A stretch of DNA of 64,000 bases from an uncultured Clostridia bacterium (GCA_934167095.1 CAKPKE010000003.1:53480-117479); one strand, 5' to 3'. Shown: positions 44,419 through 52,340, counted from the stretch's first letter. The notes: generated by a model not told the origin, from the letters alone. Numbers and translations: made by a program.

Positions 44419-45948
44419 TTGAGAAACTTAGCAGCAGGAAACAAAGTTAATTTTACAGTATTTACAATTATCGTAATAGTAATAATGTTAATTCTTGCAG
44501 GAGCGGTAATCTTGGTATTGTCAAATGCACAAGAAGACCATGAAATTTCAAGTTCGACAGCTATATATGACAATAATTATAACTATATAGAATTAGAAAA
44601 TACGGCAGTTGTATCTAAGAAATGGAATGGCAATTACTATCTTAAAGAAAATGAAACTAAAAAGGAATATAACTTAGGCAAATATTCTGTAGCATTTGAT
44701 AAAAGTAGAAATGCGTTAAGTTTATTTGGTGATTTCTATCAGGTTTCAGAAGGTGGAAATGTGGCAAAAATAACTGATTACACTGCAATCAATGGCACTA
44801 ATGAATGTAAATTTTATAAAATAGAAGACAGAAAGTATTTAATAATAGCACCAAATATTGAAAATAGTACAGGTTCATTTTCTACTAAAAACTATTTAAT
44901 AGTAATAGTAGATAGATTAGGAAATGCACAATTATTAAATAATGAAATAGATGCAAAAACAATTAATGAAATGGTTATAAGTACAAGTGATTTTGATTTT
45001 GATGTAGCAAATGAAAAACTTACATACAAAACAGAAGAGGCAGCTATAAATCTAAAGAAAATATTAGGAAGTACAAATGAATATGTCCATATAGAGAAAG
45101 AAAAGGATGAAGAAAAAAATGAAGAAAAAGACACTCAAATTGCAGATAACAATGGCGGACAAACAATAAATAATTCATCAACAGTAAATAATAATTCATC
45201 AACAACAATAGTAAATGGTGGCTCAGGTGGTACAACAAAAGTTGATACCACTTGGGTAGATAGATTAAATAACTGGATAAAAGATGTTGCTGCTGGATTT
45301 GATAGTATTTACAATGGAAATAGTGGTAAGAAAGATGATTCAACACTTGCAAGAAGCATAAAGCTAAACAGTTTAAATTCTGGAGTAACTTACGTAGATG
45401 TAAATTATGCTGTAACAGATCCAGAAAGCAAGTATAATGTAGTTTATTTAAGAGTATCTGGAGATGATATAGAGCCATACAACATAGCTTTAAATAAACA
45501 AGAAACTTCTTACAGAATTACAGGACTTCAACCAACATCAAATTATTATATAGATATTGGTTACAGAACAGTATATTCAGATTCAAAAGTTGACGAAAAA
45601 ATAGAAGATACATTAACAACCAGAACAAAAGCACCAGTTGAAAGTATTGCAATAACAAAAGTATCAACAAGCAAAATTTATTACAATGTAAAATTAGATA
45701 GCGAATTTGTATATGATTCAGGAGTAAAACTTGTTGTATATGCTAATAATTCAGATGTAGCAGAGCAAGAAATTATATTAAATGATGATGCATTAGCAAA
45801 AGCTGCAAATGGTGGATTAACAGGAAGTTTTAATATACCAAATGGATATAAAACCCAAAATGGTTCTGTAAAAATAGAACTACAAAACTTAAATTATAAT
45901 GGACAAGAAATAAATAAGTACTTAAGTGCAAAAATAATAAATTATTAA
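44419..45948 (+). CDS. Membrane-anchored surface protein (509 aa) next to the c-subunit gene
   Basis: It begins at TTG 44419, nine bases after a full AGGAGGT (44404-44410); no ATG fits as well. Layout: cytoplasmic MRNLAAGNK, membrane helix at about 11-33, a beta-rich proximal domain (40-225, with KYLIIAPNI similar in pattern to KYLILANSM in the 1941-aa protein), and an Asn/Ser/Thr-rich linker (240-275). Two fibronectin-III-like domains follow (about 315-410 and 412-509). It is a short version of the 1941-aa protein architecture. The c-subunit gene starts 23 bases after its stop. It is a candidate adaptor between the ring and the giant proteins, by inference only. Confidence 0.88.
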   Translation: MRNLAAGNKVNFTVFTIIVIVIMLILAGAVILVLSNAQEDHEISSSTAIYDNNYNYIELENTAVVSKKWNGNYYLKENETKKEYNLGKYSVAFDKSRNALSLFGDFYQVSEGGNVAKITDYTAINGTNECKFYKIEDRKYLIIAPNIENSTGSFSTKNYLIVIVDRLGNAQLLNNEIDAKTINEMVISTSDFDFDVANEKLTYKTEEAAINLKKILGSTNEYVHIEKEKDEEKNEEKDTQIADNNGGQTINNSSTVNNNSSTTIVNGGSGGTTKVDTTWVDRLNNWIKDVAAGFDSIYNGNSGKKDDSTLARSIKLNSLNSGVTYVDVNYAVTDPESKYNVVYLRVSGDDIEPYNIALNKQETSYRITGLQPTSNYYIDIGYRTVYSDSKVDEKIEDTLTTRTKAPVESIAITKVSTSKIYYNVKLDSEFVYDSGVKLVVYANNSDVAEQEIILNDDALAKAANGGLTGSFNIPNGYKTQNGSVKIELQNLNYNGQEINKYLSAKIINY

Positions 45949-45971
45949 ATATCAGAAAGGAATAAATTAAA

Positions 45972-46223
45972 ATGAACAATGGAGAGATTTTAGTAGCATC
46001 ATTAAACTGTATAGGATTGATGATAGGAATGGCATTTTTAGGAATGGGAATAGGATTAGGAATACTAGGTTCAAAAGTTGCAGAAGCTGTTGGAAGAAAC
46101 CCAGAAACAAAAAGCGATATAACACATGCTGTTATGACTATATTAATAGTTTTAGCAATATTCTTACTAATACTATTTGCATTTACATTCTTACTTCTTT
46201 TCTATAATCCATTAGTAGCATAA
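45972..46223 (+). CDS. F-type ATPase c-subunit homologue lacking the ion-binding carboxylate
   Basis: The 83-residue hairpin protein aligns without gaps to E. coli subunit c. Helix 1 has the packing glycines G24, G26, G28 and G30 (GMGIGLG-I-LG) and the polar loop is GRNPE (42-45, matching ARQPD). In E. coli the essential Asp61 lies 17 residues after loop Asp44. The matching residue here, 17 after Glu45, is Ala62. Helix 2 (about 50-77) contains no Asp or Glu at all, and neither does the membrane part of helix 1. A ring should form, but normal H+ or Na+ transport should not occur. It starts after GAAAGGAATAAATTAAA. Confidence 0.92.
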   Translation: MNNGEILVASLNCIGLMIGMAFLGMGIGLGILGSKVAEAVGRNPETKSDITHAVMTILIVLAIFLLILFAFTFLLLFYNPLVA

Positions 46224-46231
46224 AATCTATG

Positions 46232-46277
46232 AGCCTATATTTTCTTAAAAGTAAAATACTTTTAGTTAATATAGGCT
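46232..46277 (+). promoter_or_regulatory. Long stem-loop between c-subunit and b-delta genes
   Basis: AGCCTATATT (46232-46241) pairs with AATATAGGCT (46268-46277), and inside it AAAAGTA (46247-46253) pairs with TACTTTT (46257-46263) around an AAA loop. There is no T-run. It fits an RNA-processing or 3'-stabilising hairpin that would raise the c-subunit mRNA level over the genes downstream, matching the high copy number of c in a ring. Confidence 0.7.
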
Positions 46278-46320
46278 AAATGTAATAATACTAATGTTAA
46301 AATTATGAAAGGAAAAAAAT

Positions 46321-47166
46321 ATGTTAAGTTTAATAATTGTAGCAGTAATACTAATTGCAATTATGCTTGTGTTTGTATTTATCCTTTTCAAGAATATAAT
46401 AAAGAGAATGGACGACAATGCTAAAAAATATTTCGTAAACAAAATGCAAGATTATGATTATCTTTTAGTTGAAAAACAGTCAAAATTAAATAATATACAA
46501 ACAAAGATAGAAGAAATAAAAGAAGCAAATAAAAATATTGTAAGCTATAATGATGATACAGATGAAGCTGAATTTGTAAACTTAGAAAATAAAAGAAAAC
46601 AAAAGCAAAGACAGGTTGATAGTGATTATGGTGTAGAAGATGTTTATGTGCCAGAACAACAAGAAGTAAAATATAATTTAGCGGTACCTGAATATAGAGA
46701 AACACAATTCTTTAGTAATTATAAAGAAGTAAAGAGAATATTTACTGTTAATAATGAAAAAATAATAAAAGAATTTATTGCAGAACATAGAGATCAAAAA
46801 GAAGAAAAAGAATATAAAGAGCTAAAGAAAATCAGAGATAAATTTGACGAAGAAGCAATTTATAGCATTCTTACACTAGAACCAAATGAGCAAATTCAAG
46901 TATTAGATGAAGTATTAACTGCAAAAGAAAAGAAAACAATCGATTTTGAAAATGCAAAATTGGATCCAGAATTTAATATAAGAACTTTTATTAAAAAAAT
47001 GGATGCAAGACTTGCGCAAATTGAACCAATTGTATATATTTATACAAATAATACTGAAAGTAGATATGACTTAATAGATACAGACATAGTTGTAAAACCT
47101 TATAATAATATGTCAGAAGGCATCATTATAAAATATAGGGATAAAATTTATGATTATAGTATATAA
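46321..47166 (+). CDS. F-type ATPase b-delta fusion subunit (stator)
   Basis: A 281-residue protein with an N-terminal membrane helix (about 2-23, LSLIIVAVILIAIMLVFVF). A long charged helix follows (28-110), as in subunit b, then a helical region and a C-terminal alpha/beta segment resembling the end of subunit delta. In delta the end reads like 'L.GG..I.IGD...D.SI'; here it is MSEGIIIKYRDKIYDYSI. A single protein joining b and delta is known in mycobacterial synthases. It would link the membrane to the top of F1 and hold the head still. It lies 97 bases after the c gene, behind the stem-loop, and just before alpha, the normal place for b and delta. Confidence 0.78.
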   Translation: MLSLIIVAVILIAIMLVFVFILFKNIIKRMDDNAKKYFVNKMQDYDYLLVEKQSKLNNIQTKIEEIKEANKNIVSYNDDTDEAEFVNLENKRKQKQRQVDSDYGVEDVYVPEQQEVKYNLAVPEYRETQFFSNYKEVKRIFTVNNEKIIKEFIAEHRDQKEEKEYKELKKIRDKFDEEAIYSILTLEPNEQIQVLDEVLTAKEKKTIDFENAKLDPEFNIRTFIKKMDARLAQIEPIVYIYTNNTESRYDLIDTDIVVKPYNNMSEGIIIKYRDKIYDYSI

Positions 47167-47185
47167 AAGGAAGGATAAAAAGTAA

Positions 47186-48520
47186 ATGGAAACACATATA
47201 ACGAATCTTGTTAATGAAAAAGTTGAAAAAATTAAATCAAAAAACAATATTTTTGATTCAGGAAAAGTTATAAAGATAAAAGACTATATTATAGAAGTAT
47301 CAGGCCTTGAAAATGTAATGTACTTTGAAAAAGTTACAATAATGGAAAAAGGTATGGGATATGTAAATGCCATATATGAAAATTCTGTAAGTATAGCTAT
47401 AGTAAGCGAAAATAGAAAAATAGAAATAGGCGATGTTGTTAACTCAACAGGTGAACTATTTAGAGCAATCTTCTCAGAAGATTCAATGGGAAGAATAACA
47501 GATATATTTGGAAGGGATCAATTGTCAGGAAAACCTTTTGCAAACTTCAAATATATAGATATTGAAAAGCCAAATGTTCCAATAATTGACAGAACTGCAG
47601 TATGTAGACCTCTTCTTACAGGAATTGCAGGTATAGATTTAATATACCCAATAGGAAAAGGACAAAGACAGTTAATAATAGGTGATAAAAGAACTGGTAA
47701 AACCCAAATTGCATTAGATACAATAGTAAACCAAGGAAGAGTAAAGCCTGATAAAAATGGTCAAATGATATGTATTTATGTAGCAGTTGGTAAAACTAAA
47801 AAGGAAATTAAATCAATTTATAATGAGCTATTAAAAAGAAATGCATTAAGTTATACAATAATGGTTGTTGCAACAAATGATGATAAAACTCCAGTTATAA
47901 GCTTAATTCCTTATGTTGGTATGTCAATTGCAGAAGAATATATGGAAAAAGGAAAAGATGTATTAGTTGTAATAGATGATTTAAAAAGACATGCTGAAAT
48001 ATACAGGGAAATAAGTTTAACATCAAATAAAACACCTGGTAGAGAAGCTTATCCAGCTGATATATTCTATACACACTCAAGACTTCTTGAAAAAGGTTGT
48101 CAACATAAAAATGGCGGTTCTATAACAGTACTTCCAATAGTTGAAACAAAAGGTGGAGATATAACAGACTATATTTCTACAAATATAATTTCTATAACAG
48201 ATGGACAAATAGTTTTATCAAATAAATCATTCTTAAAAGGACAAAAGCCAGCTATTGATTACGGAATTTCAGTATCAAGACTTGGTGGTGCAGTTCAGAA
48301 TGCAGAAATTAAAAAATTAGGTGCAACAGTAAGAATGAAATTACTAAATTACCTAGAAACAAGAGATGTATATGAACTTGCAAATACAGATGAATTAAGT
48401 GATGAATTAAAAGAAAAATTGAAAGAAGGAAAGAAAATTGAAATGTTACTAAGACAAGAAAAATTTGATCCACTTTCAAATGATGAAATAATAGAAAGAT
48501 TTGAAGATTTTGCAGAATAA
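47186..48520 (+). CDS. F1-type ATPase subunit alpha, C-terminally short
   Basis: At 444 residues it is about 60 shorter than standard alpha (502-513). It has the N-terminal helix and beta-barrel, the alpha-type P-loop GDKRTGKT (166-173), the Walker B strand LVVIDD (260-265), the TPGREAYPADIF segment (283-294) and the arginine finger in SVSRLGGAVQ (Arg365), which completes the catalytic site of beta. The C-terminal helical domain is cut back, ending DEIIERFEDFAE. It is clearly F-type alpha and not the V/A-type B subunit. The start follows AAAGGAAGG, 19 bases after the b-delta gene. All residues needed for a working alpha-beta interface seem present. Confidence 0.96.
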   Translation: METHITNLVNEKVEKIKSKNNIFDSGKVIKIKDYIIEVSGLENVMYFEKVTIMEKGMGYVNAIYENSVSIAIVSENRKIEIGDVVNSTGELFRAIFSEDSMGRITDIFGRDQLSGKPFANFKYIDIEKPNVPIIDRTAVCRPLLTGIAGIDLIYPIGKGQRQLIIGDKRTGKTQIALDTIVNQGRVKPDKNGQMICIYVAVGKTKKEIKSIYNELLKRNALSYTIMVVATNDDKTPVISLIPYVGMSIAEEYMEKGKDVLVVIDDLKRHAEIYREISLTSNKTPGREAYPADIFYTHSRLLEKGCQHKNGGSITVLPIVETKGGDITDYISTNIISITDGQIVLSNKSFLKGQKPAIDYGISVSRLGGAVQNAEIKKLGATVRMKLLNYLETRDVYELANTDELSDELKEKLKEGKKIEMLLRQEKFDPLSNDEIIERFEDFAE

Positions 48521-48537
48521 AGAGAGGAGGCAAATAA

Positions 48538-49326
48538 ATGAGAATAAAAAGTGTAGTAAAAGTTATGAACTTTCATTCACTATTAAGAGTTGACTCTTCT
48601 AAAAAAAAGGCTGAAAAATATTCAGGATATGAGCAATCAGTAAGAGAATTTATTGATAATATTCTAAATAACAGCAATATGATACTAGATAAAAAATCTA
48701 TTCAAATGAACAATAATGGTAAAGAATTAAACATTTATATAGCAAATGATTTAGGATTTTGTGGAAGCTTTAATTCAAACATTACAGAAATGCTAAAAAA
48801 AGATACTAATGATGACAAAATAATAATTGGTAAAAAAATTATAAAAGATAAAACTTATGATAATGTAATTTTATCAATGTCAAAAGATGAGTACTTTCAA
48901 AGCAGTGGTGAAATAAACAGAATAATGTTTGAAAGTATAAGAGATAAAAAATATAAAAGCATAAATTTAATATATAACCATTATTACAATGTAAGTAGAA
49001 TAGAAAGAGTAAAACAAAAAATCTTACCACTTGATAAAACTAATGGAAATCCAGAAGATTATCAAGATGACTTTGCTGTCGAAGGAAATATAAATAGTAT
49101 ATTATTAAATGTAGTTGCATTATACTTAGGATATGAAATAAAAGTTGCTGTTGAAAATAGTTATGCTTCTGAAAACATAATGAGACAAATGATAACAAAA
49201 GAATCACTAAAAAAGATTGATGAAATTGAAGAAGAAAAAACTAGAGAAGAGCGTAAAGAAAGACAAGCAAAGAACTTAAAGAAACAACTAGATAACATTA
49301 ATAAGATGAACTTAAATGATAAGTAA
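48538..49326 (+). CDS. F1-type ATPase subunit gamma (central shaft)
   Basis: The 262-residue protein keeps the N-terminal shaft helix (RIKSVVKVMNFHSLLRVDSSKKKAEKY, matching RIKSV..T.KITKAM.MVAASK) and the core-fold motif ANDLGFCGSFNSN (matching DRGLCGGLN). The C-terminal shaft helix is divergent. Where most gammas have a conserved MxxAxxNA..L region, this one has YASENIMRQMITKESLKKI followed by a highly charged stretch (EEEKTREERKERQAKNLKKQ). It is about 20-25 residues shorter than usual. It starts after GAGGAGG, 17 bases after alpha. The charged end may reflect altered contacts inside the alpha3-beta3 head. Confidence 0.88.
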   Translation: MRIKSVVKVMNFHSLLRVDSSKKKAEKYSGYEQSVREFIDNILNNSNMILDKKSIQMNNNGKELNIYIANDLGFCGSFNSNITEMLKKDTNDDKIIIGKKIIKDKTYDNVILSMSKDEYFQSSGEINRIMFESIRDKKYKSINLIYNHYYNVSRIERVKQKILPLDKTNGNPEDYQDDFAVEGNINSILLNVVALYLGYEIKVAVENSYASENIMRQMITKESLKKIDEIEEEKTREERKERQAKNLKKQLDNINKMNLNDK

Positions 49327-49354
49327 TCTTAGGAAGAGAGAGGAAGATAAATAA

Positions 49355-50725
49355 ATGGAAGGTAAAAGTATTGGAAAAATCATAGGAGTATCAGACTTAA
49401 ATATAAAAGTTTTACTAAATGATAATGACGTTAAAATAAAAGATATTTTAACCTATGAGGATGAAGAAAATAACTTGCATAGATTTGAAGTAGTAGAAAT
49501 TAGTTCTGATATAGCTACTTGTATACCATTTGAAAGTGTTCATGGTATCAAAAAAGGCATTGATTTATCTGTAGCACCAGGAGGTTTGCAAATAGAATAT
49601 TCACCTAAAATATTAGGAAGAATGTTTAATTCTTATGGAGATCCAATAGATAATCAAGGCAAAGTAAAAGCTGGCAAGACAAGAAATGTTTACGATAAAA
49701 AATTATCAATAAAAGATATAGACATAAATGGTGACTTGCTTTGGACTGGAATAAAAGTAATTGACTTCTTTGCACCACTACAAAAAGGTTACAAAATGGG
49801 ACTAATTGGAGGTGCCGGAGTTGGAAAAACAGTTTTAATAAAAGAGTTAATAAATAATATTTATAAAAAATTCAATTCAAATGCGGTTTTTGTTGGTGTT
49901 GGTGAGCGTTCTCGTGAAGGACAAGAACTATACCAAGAAATGAAAGAATCAGACTTGCTTGACAAAATGTCAATGGTATTTGGACAAATGGGTGATAGCT
50001 CATGCTCTCGTTCAAAAGCTATATATAGTGGTTTAACACTTGCTGAATACTTAAGAGACGAAAAAAATCAAGATGTATTATTGTTTATTGATAATATATA
50101 CAGATTTGTACAAGCTCAATCAGAAATTTCAACTGAATTAAAAAGAATACCAGTAGAAAATGGTTATCCAACAACAATGGTATCTGATGTAAATGAAATA
50201 GAGGAAAGAATAAACTCAGTAGAAGGTGGTTCTATAACATCTTTCCAAGCTATATATATACCAGCTGATGATATCAATGATGATGCTGTTCAAACTGTTA
50301 TGACTCACTTAGACGGTCAAATAGTTTTAGACAGAAAGGTTGCTGAAAAAGGTTTATATCCTGCTATAAATGTGTTCAAGTCTACAAGTAAGGGAATTGA
50401 CCCAGAAAAAATAGGACTAAAACATTATAAATTAGTAAGACAAGTTTTAGCTTACTTAACAAGATATGAAGAACTAGAAGAAATCATTGCTGTTTTGGGT
50501 ATAGACGAGTTATCAGATGAAGATAAAATGATATTCTATCGTTCAAGAAAGTTGAGAAATTACTTTACACAGCCACTATTTGTTTCAGAGAACTATACTG
50601 GTAAACCTGGAAAAATGGTTAATATAAAAGATACACTTCAAGATGTATCAGATATTCTTGAAGGAAAATATGATGATGTTGACGAAAGTACTTTATTATA
50701 TAGGGGTAGTTTAAATGAAGAATAA
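49355..50725 (+). CDS. F1-type ATPase subunit beta (catalytic)
   Basis: The 456-residue catalytic subunit is near normal length and fully equipped. It has the P-loop GGAGVGKT (152-159), the catalytic glutamate and sensing arginine in GVGERSREG (Glu184, Arg185), Walker B LLFIDN (242-247), and the lever motif DELSDED (384-390, canonical DELSEED). Differences from ordinary beta include RIPVENGYPTTMVSDV in place of RMPSAVGYQPTL..EM, and a changed stretch after YIPADD (DINDDAVQTVMTHLDG). These are substitutions near the alpha interface and the nucleotide pocket, not losses. ATP hydrolysis is expected. The epsilon gene overlaps its last 11 bases. Confidence 0.97.
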   Translation: MEGKSIGKIIGVSDLNIKVLLNDNDVKIKDILTYEDEENNLHRFEVVEISSDIATCIPFESVHGIKKGIDLSVAPGGLQIEYSPKILGRMFNSYGDPIDNQGKVKAGKTRNVYDKKLSIKDIDINGDLLWTGIKVIDFFAPLQKGYKMGLIGGAGVGKTVLIKELINNIYKKFNSNAVFVGVGERSREGQELYQEMKESDLLDKMSMVFGQMGDSSCSRSKAIYSGLTLAEYLRDEKNQDVLLFIDNIYRFVQAQSEISTELKRIPVENGYPTTMVSDVNEIEERINSVEGGSITSFQAIYIPADDINDDAVQTVMTHLDGQIVLDRKVAEKGLYPAINVFKSTSKGIDPEKIGLKHYKLVRQVLAYLTRYEELEEIIAVLGIDELSDEDKMIFYRSRKLRNYFTQPLFVSENYTGKPGKMVNIKDTLQDVSDILEGKYDDVDESTLLYRGSLNEE

Positions 50726-50984
50726 TACTGAAGAGAACATTGTAGTTCAATTACTAAATATTGATGGTGACGTCAGAACTTTTGATGACGTCAACTTCAT
50801 CAAAATTGTTAGTAAGCAATATAACTTAATAATAATGAAAGATTATTTACCAATTATAGGCGAAATAGAAGGCGAAATCGAAATAGGTAGAAATGATACA
50901 ACTGTTAGTATGAAAAATTTAAAGGGATATTTTATGCATAAGCATAATAAATTTAATTTATTTTATTCAGAATCAGAAGAGTAA
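50715..50984 (+). CDS. F1-type ATPase subunit epsilon, N-terminal domain only
   Basis: An 89-residue protein overlapping the end of beta by 11 bases, the usual position of epsilon. It matches only the beta-sandwich domain of epsilon in pattern (VQLLNIDGDVRTFDDVNFIKIVSKQYNLIIMKDYLPIIGEIE resembles 'V...G.L...H.P...'). The C-terminal helical hairpin, which inhibits hydrolysis in synthases, is absent; normal epsilon has about 130-140 residues. Sequence similarity is weak, so the call relies on position and fold pattern. Loss of the inhibitory hairpin would suit an ATP-driven motor. Confidence 0.72.
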   Translation: MKNNTEENIVVQLLNIDGDVRTFDDVNFIKIVSKQYNLIIMKDYLPIIGEIEGEIEIGRNDTTVSMKNLKGYFMHKHNKFNLFYSESEE

Positions 50985-51009
50985 TATAGAAAGGTTTAGA
51001 ACATAAAAT

Positions 51010-51609
51010 ATGGAATTAGTATTATATTATATACAAGAATCTAGATGGCTACTGATATCATTTTTGGTATTAGTCTTTGCACTAGGTGTGTTTGGATATG
51101 TAGCTATAAGAAACTTTAGACAAGATAAAAAATCAAAAATATTCTTTTATGGATTATTTTTAAGATTAAAAAATGTAGATATAATCAAACTTTCTATAGT
51201 TATACTAAAGACATTTCTAGCAATATATGCTATAATATCTACGAATGATTTTGAAATACGAGTATGTTTTATAATGCTCATCATTCTAACAGTAATAAAT
51301 TTGATTTTATCACATAAAAGAATAATATATCAAATTATATGTACAGCAATACAAATAGTAATGATATATTTAGCACATGTAATGGATAACTATTTAGCAG
51401 AAGTGGCATATTCTAGTTTAATACTAATGATTAAAACTTGCTTAATAGTATTCTCACTAATGCTTATCACATATCTATTTTTAAGAGATGTTGATTTAGT
51501 ATCAGAAGACAGAGTAAATAAGGACTTCAAGAAAGGAAGGGCTAAGAAGAATGGTGCAAAAAAAGCAAACAACAACAAGCAAAAAGAAAGTAAAGAAATT
51601 AAAGGCTAG
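51010..51609 (+). CDS. Five-helix membrane protein of the F1-motor locus (unknown)
   Basis: A 199-residue protein with about five membrane helices (13-33, 57-77, 83-101, 105-124, 134-158) and a Lys/Asn-rich cytoplasmic tail (KKGRAKKNGAKKANNNKQKE). No family is recognised. It is the only multi-spanning protein in the operon apart from c. It does not have the conserved membrane arginine of subunit a; buried charges are lysines, including Lys142 in the last helix. It could be the ring-facing stator that replaces subunit a, or a scaffold for the surface proteins. The next gene overlaps its end by 59 bases. Confidence 0.82.
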   Translation: MELVLYYIQESRWLLISFLVLVFALGVFGYVAIRNFRQDKKSKIFFYGLFLRLKNVDIIKLSIVILKTFLAIYAIISTNDFEIRVCFIMLIILTVINLILSHKRIIYQIICTAIQIVMIYLAHVMDNYLAEVAYSSLILMIKTCLIVFSLMLITYLFLRDVDLVSEDRVNKDFKKGRAKKNGAKKANNNKQKESKEIKG

Positions 51610-52330
51610 TGATAGGGCGATTAGAATTGGCCTTGTTGCAGCAATAGTAGCTTTTGTGCTTATTATATATATAATATATAGTGTAATATCTGCAAATCAA
51701 AACAAAATAGACTTATCTGGTGAAGATTATTATCAATATTTCTTTGGTGTAAGACAAGAATATTCTGGTAATATGAAAATTGAGCAAAACGAAACTGACT
51801 CAAAACTAACACTAGAAGATGGAAAAATAGTATATTTAGATTCTACACCAATCTATTATAAAAATGTATTAGGAAAAGTAGTTCTTCCTGCTGAAATGGA
51901 ACTTATAATTCCAGAAGATGGAATATACAAATTAGAAAGATTTACTAATGTTATTGAAGAAAACTATGCAGCAAAAATCAAAAAATTCAATAAAAAGAAC
52001 GAAACAGAAGTAACTGGTGATATCTTATATGATGGAAAAGATTTATACTTTTTCCTAGATGCAACAACAATTACTGTTGGCTCTGAGGAATTTCAAGTAT
52101 CACCACTTTCTTATGCAATAGTAAATTATAGAAACAGTATTGAAATTTATGATTATAAAACAGATAAATATACTGTAATAAATGATGAAAGAGCAACTTC
52201 AAATGATGTTCTTGCAACTTCTGTTGCAACTGGATGTACAATAAATATGAGTGTTGATTCATTATCTACATCAAAAGGTGACCAATTACTAATAAAAAGC
52301 ATGAGTAATTTAAAAAATTATAAATATTAA
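51551..52330 (+). CDS. Membrane-anchored protein (259 aa), last gene of the F1-motor operon
   Basis: The basic cytoplasmic start (MVQKKQTTTSKKKVKKLKASDR) precedes one membrane helix (about 26-48) and a roughly 210-residue beta-rich extracytoplasmic domain (LTLEDGKIVYLDSTPIYYKN, DGIYKLERF, DGKDLYFFLDATTITVGSEEF). The pattern resembles the membrane-proximal domains of the 3522-, 1941- and 509-residue proteins, so this may be the minimal form: anchor plus proximal domain only. The start follows AAAGGAAGGGC and overlaps the preceding gene by 59 bases, which implies translational coupling. A terminator follows. Function unknown. Confidence 0.85.
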   Translation: MVQKKQTTTSKKKVKKLKASDRAIRIGLVAAIVAFVLIIYIIYSVISANQNKIDLSGEDYYQYFFGVRQEYSGNMKIEQNETDSKLTLEDGKIVYLDSTPIYYKNVLGKVVLPAEMELIIPEDGIYKLERFTNVIEENYAAKIKKFNKKNETEVTGDILYDGKDLYFFLDATTITVGSEEFQVSPLSYAIVNYRNSIEIYDYKTDKYTVINDERATSNDVLATSVATGCTINMSVDSLSTSKGDQLLIKSMSNLKNYKY

Positions 52331-52340
52331 AATTTAAAAT

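Noticed and set aside
45044..45478. 144-residue Leu/His-rich open frame on the minus strand
   Set aside because: Composition typical of reading AT-rich coding sequence backwards; no start signals.
47186..50725. V/A-type ATPase subunits A and B
   Set aside because: The pair shows F-type features: alpha GDKRTGKT P-loop, beta GGAGVGKT with GERSREG, the DELSDED lever, and gamma and epsilon partners. No long A-subunit insertion is present.
45972..50984. Ordinary proton or sodium F-type ATP synthase operon
   Set aside because: There is no subunit a, the c-subunit has no ion-binding acid, alpha and epsilon are shortened, and non-synthase surface proteins are interleaved in the same run.
51010..51609. 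Subunit a (ion channel) for the 199-residue membrane protein
   Set aside because: The conserved arginine and the surrounding family motif are absent, and the position after epsilon is wrong. Kept as unknown.
38563..52330. Mollicute MIB-MIP immunoglobulin-cleaving system
   Set aside because: I see no MIP-type serine protease or MIB-like sequence in the surface proteins; the resemblance is limited to having an F1-like ATPase nearby.
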